DNA of 64,000 nt, from positions 3,286,001 through 3,350,000 of the forward strand of contig NZ_CP081299.1 of the NCBI RefSeq assembly GCF_019711195.1, in the 5' to 3' direction. How positions within the stretch are numbered: position 1 is the stretch's first letter; each line of letters starts with the position of its first letter. Of this stretch, positions 63,352 to 64,000 are shown one piece after another. The notes under the pieces were generated by a model. The model saw nothing but the letters and a program-made list of their open reading frames with translations. It was not told the DNA's origin and ran no database searches. The translations under genes were made by a program, and so were the position numbers. Source of the stretch: Dyadobacter sp. NIV53 (GTDB lineage: Bacteria; Bacteroidota; Bacteroidia; Cytophagales; Spirosomataceae).

Positions 63352-64000
63352 TTAATTAAAGAAATTCCAGCCTGCTATTTTATCCAAAAACATAAATATC
63401 TTAACAGGTAATGGTTCGAGCCATAGAATTTTATTATAACCCATATAGAATATTTGTGGGTGGCTAACACAAATAATCATTGAAAAAAATAAAATAATAC
63501 GTATGGATGACATAGAGGCTGTTTTTACTAAAATAAACATAGCAATCAGCAGGAATGGAAATCCGTAAGACAGAGCCCGGTCAATATCGTGCACATAAAT
63601 ACCGGTGGCTACCAAAATAACAAAACCAATAACCAGAGCTGACAGCAATATGTATCTCTTGGTTAAATACAAAATAAATGCTGCGGCTAACATGATCAGC
63701 CAGGTTCCTTCGAAAGCCGCCCAGATACTGCTTCCCAGGCCATTTCGATGCGCATCGGCAAATAATACGGGCGTACCGATCGTGGAGTAATGATGATTAG
63801 GAAAATAAGTGACCTGGACATAATAACGTATGGTAAAATAAACTAACCATGCAGCCCATACGACAAGGCTTTCCTTTGAAAAAGCAAGTTTTAAAAGCGT
63901 ACCAAAGCTAAAATTATTTTTCTCCCACGCTTTGGTAACCATCCACCAAAGCAACAGATAACCGCCTGCAACTACTGCCCGTTCGTCCGTAAAAAAAGCT
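63352..64000 (-). CDS. polytopic membrane protein of the surface-sugar locus, 5' part outside window
   Basis: The frame is open from the right edge and ends at 63352, giving at least 215 residues with five to seven hydrophobic helices. Near the edge the residues FFTDERAVVAGGYLLLWW are seen; the charged DER motif in a membrane-adjacent loop recalls GT-C-type glycosyltransferases. The start is beyond 64000. No family is recognised with certainty; a role in glycan assembly follows from its neighbours. Confidence 0.72.
   Translation of the reverse strand, partial: AFFTDERAVVAGGYLLLWWMVTKAWEKNNFSFGTLLKLAFSKESLVVWAAWLVYFTIRYYVQVTYFPNHHYSTIGTPVLFADAHRNGLGSSIWAAFEGTWLIMLAAAFILYLTKRYILLSALVIGFVILVATGIYVHDIDRALSYGFPFLLIAMFILVKTASMSSIRIILFFSMIICVSHPQIFYMGYNKILWLEPLPVKIFMFLDKIAGWNFFN

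Noticed and set aside
63405..63420. GGTTCGAGCC, resembling a tRNA T-arm
   Set aside because: No acceptor or anticodon arms around it and it lies inside the membrane-protein gene.

Overview
The window is about 64 kb of a chromosome from a member of the Bacteroidota, most likely a Cytophagales bacterium near Dyadobacter/Spirosoma. This is an inference from family content (LytS/LytTR pairs, outer-membrane beta-barrel proteins with a carboxypeptidase-regulatory-like domain, an ISAon1-type insertion sequence, the four-gene ligase-associated repair set), from low-to-moderate GC, and from several Bacteroidota-type promoters (TTG about 20 nt before TAnnTTTG). There are no rRNA genes, CRISPR arrays or prophage structural genes. 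Layout, 1-10 kb: the 3' part of rsmG, a small PH-like protein, tRNA-Asn with a decayed tRNA-Asn copy just upstream, and a complete 1440-bp insertion sequence bounded by 23-bp inverted repeats and an 8-bp target duplication. Then come a 35-residue membrane peptide, a GNAT/nitrilase/ketosteroid-isomerase-like gene group, and a FecBDE-type importer. 10-17 kb: the ligase-associated DNA repair set (exonuclease, ATP-dependent ligase, DEXH helicase, PdeM phosphoesterase), split by a VapBC-like toxin-antitoxin pair. 17-30 kb: a DUF4143 ATPase behind a perfect 27-bp-arm palindrome, an esterase lipoprotein, a CDGSH protein, and a four-gene signalling operon (FIST sensor, PAS kinase, CheY-like regulator, hybrid kinase). 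dGTPase, a DUF3500 protein, a quinone oxidoreductase and a secreted protein follow. 29-46 kb: a solitary nuoN, TraB/GumN and M28 secreted proteins, a DUF4160/DUF2442 pair, typA, an outer-membrane barrel protein divergent from a LytS/LytT pair, glutamate dehydrogenase, a PhoR-like kinase, a Dabb protein, a dense DnaA-box cluster, a Gly/Tyr-rich lipoprotein and a sodium/solute symporter. 46-64 kb: a KefF-KefC pair, an aminopeptidase P/SDR/Gfo-Idh operon, an alpha-amylase, a ScyD-like lipoprotein, a giant two-component propeller protein whose kinase domain lacks its phospho-acceptor histidine, and a surface-sugar operon (methyltransferase, GT2, FdtB-like aminotransferase, FdtA-like ketoisomerase, polytopic membrane protein) that runs off the right edge. 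A striking window-wide feature is a set of six genes each broken or mis-ended by a single-base indel, four of them in A or T runs that look one base short. The simplest reading is residual sequencing or assembly error rather than six real mutations, so the affected genes (fecD-like, fecE-like, helicase, hybrid kinase, typA, Gly/Tyr lipoprotein) are described as single genes with the break marked. Coordinates and motifs come from reading the sequence; family names come from recognition, without any database search.
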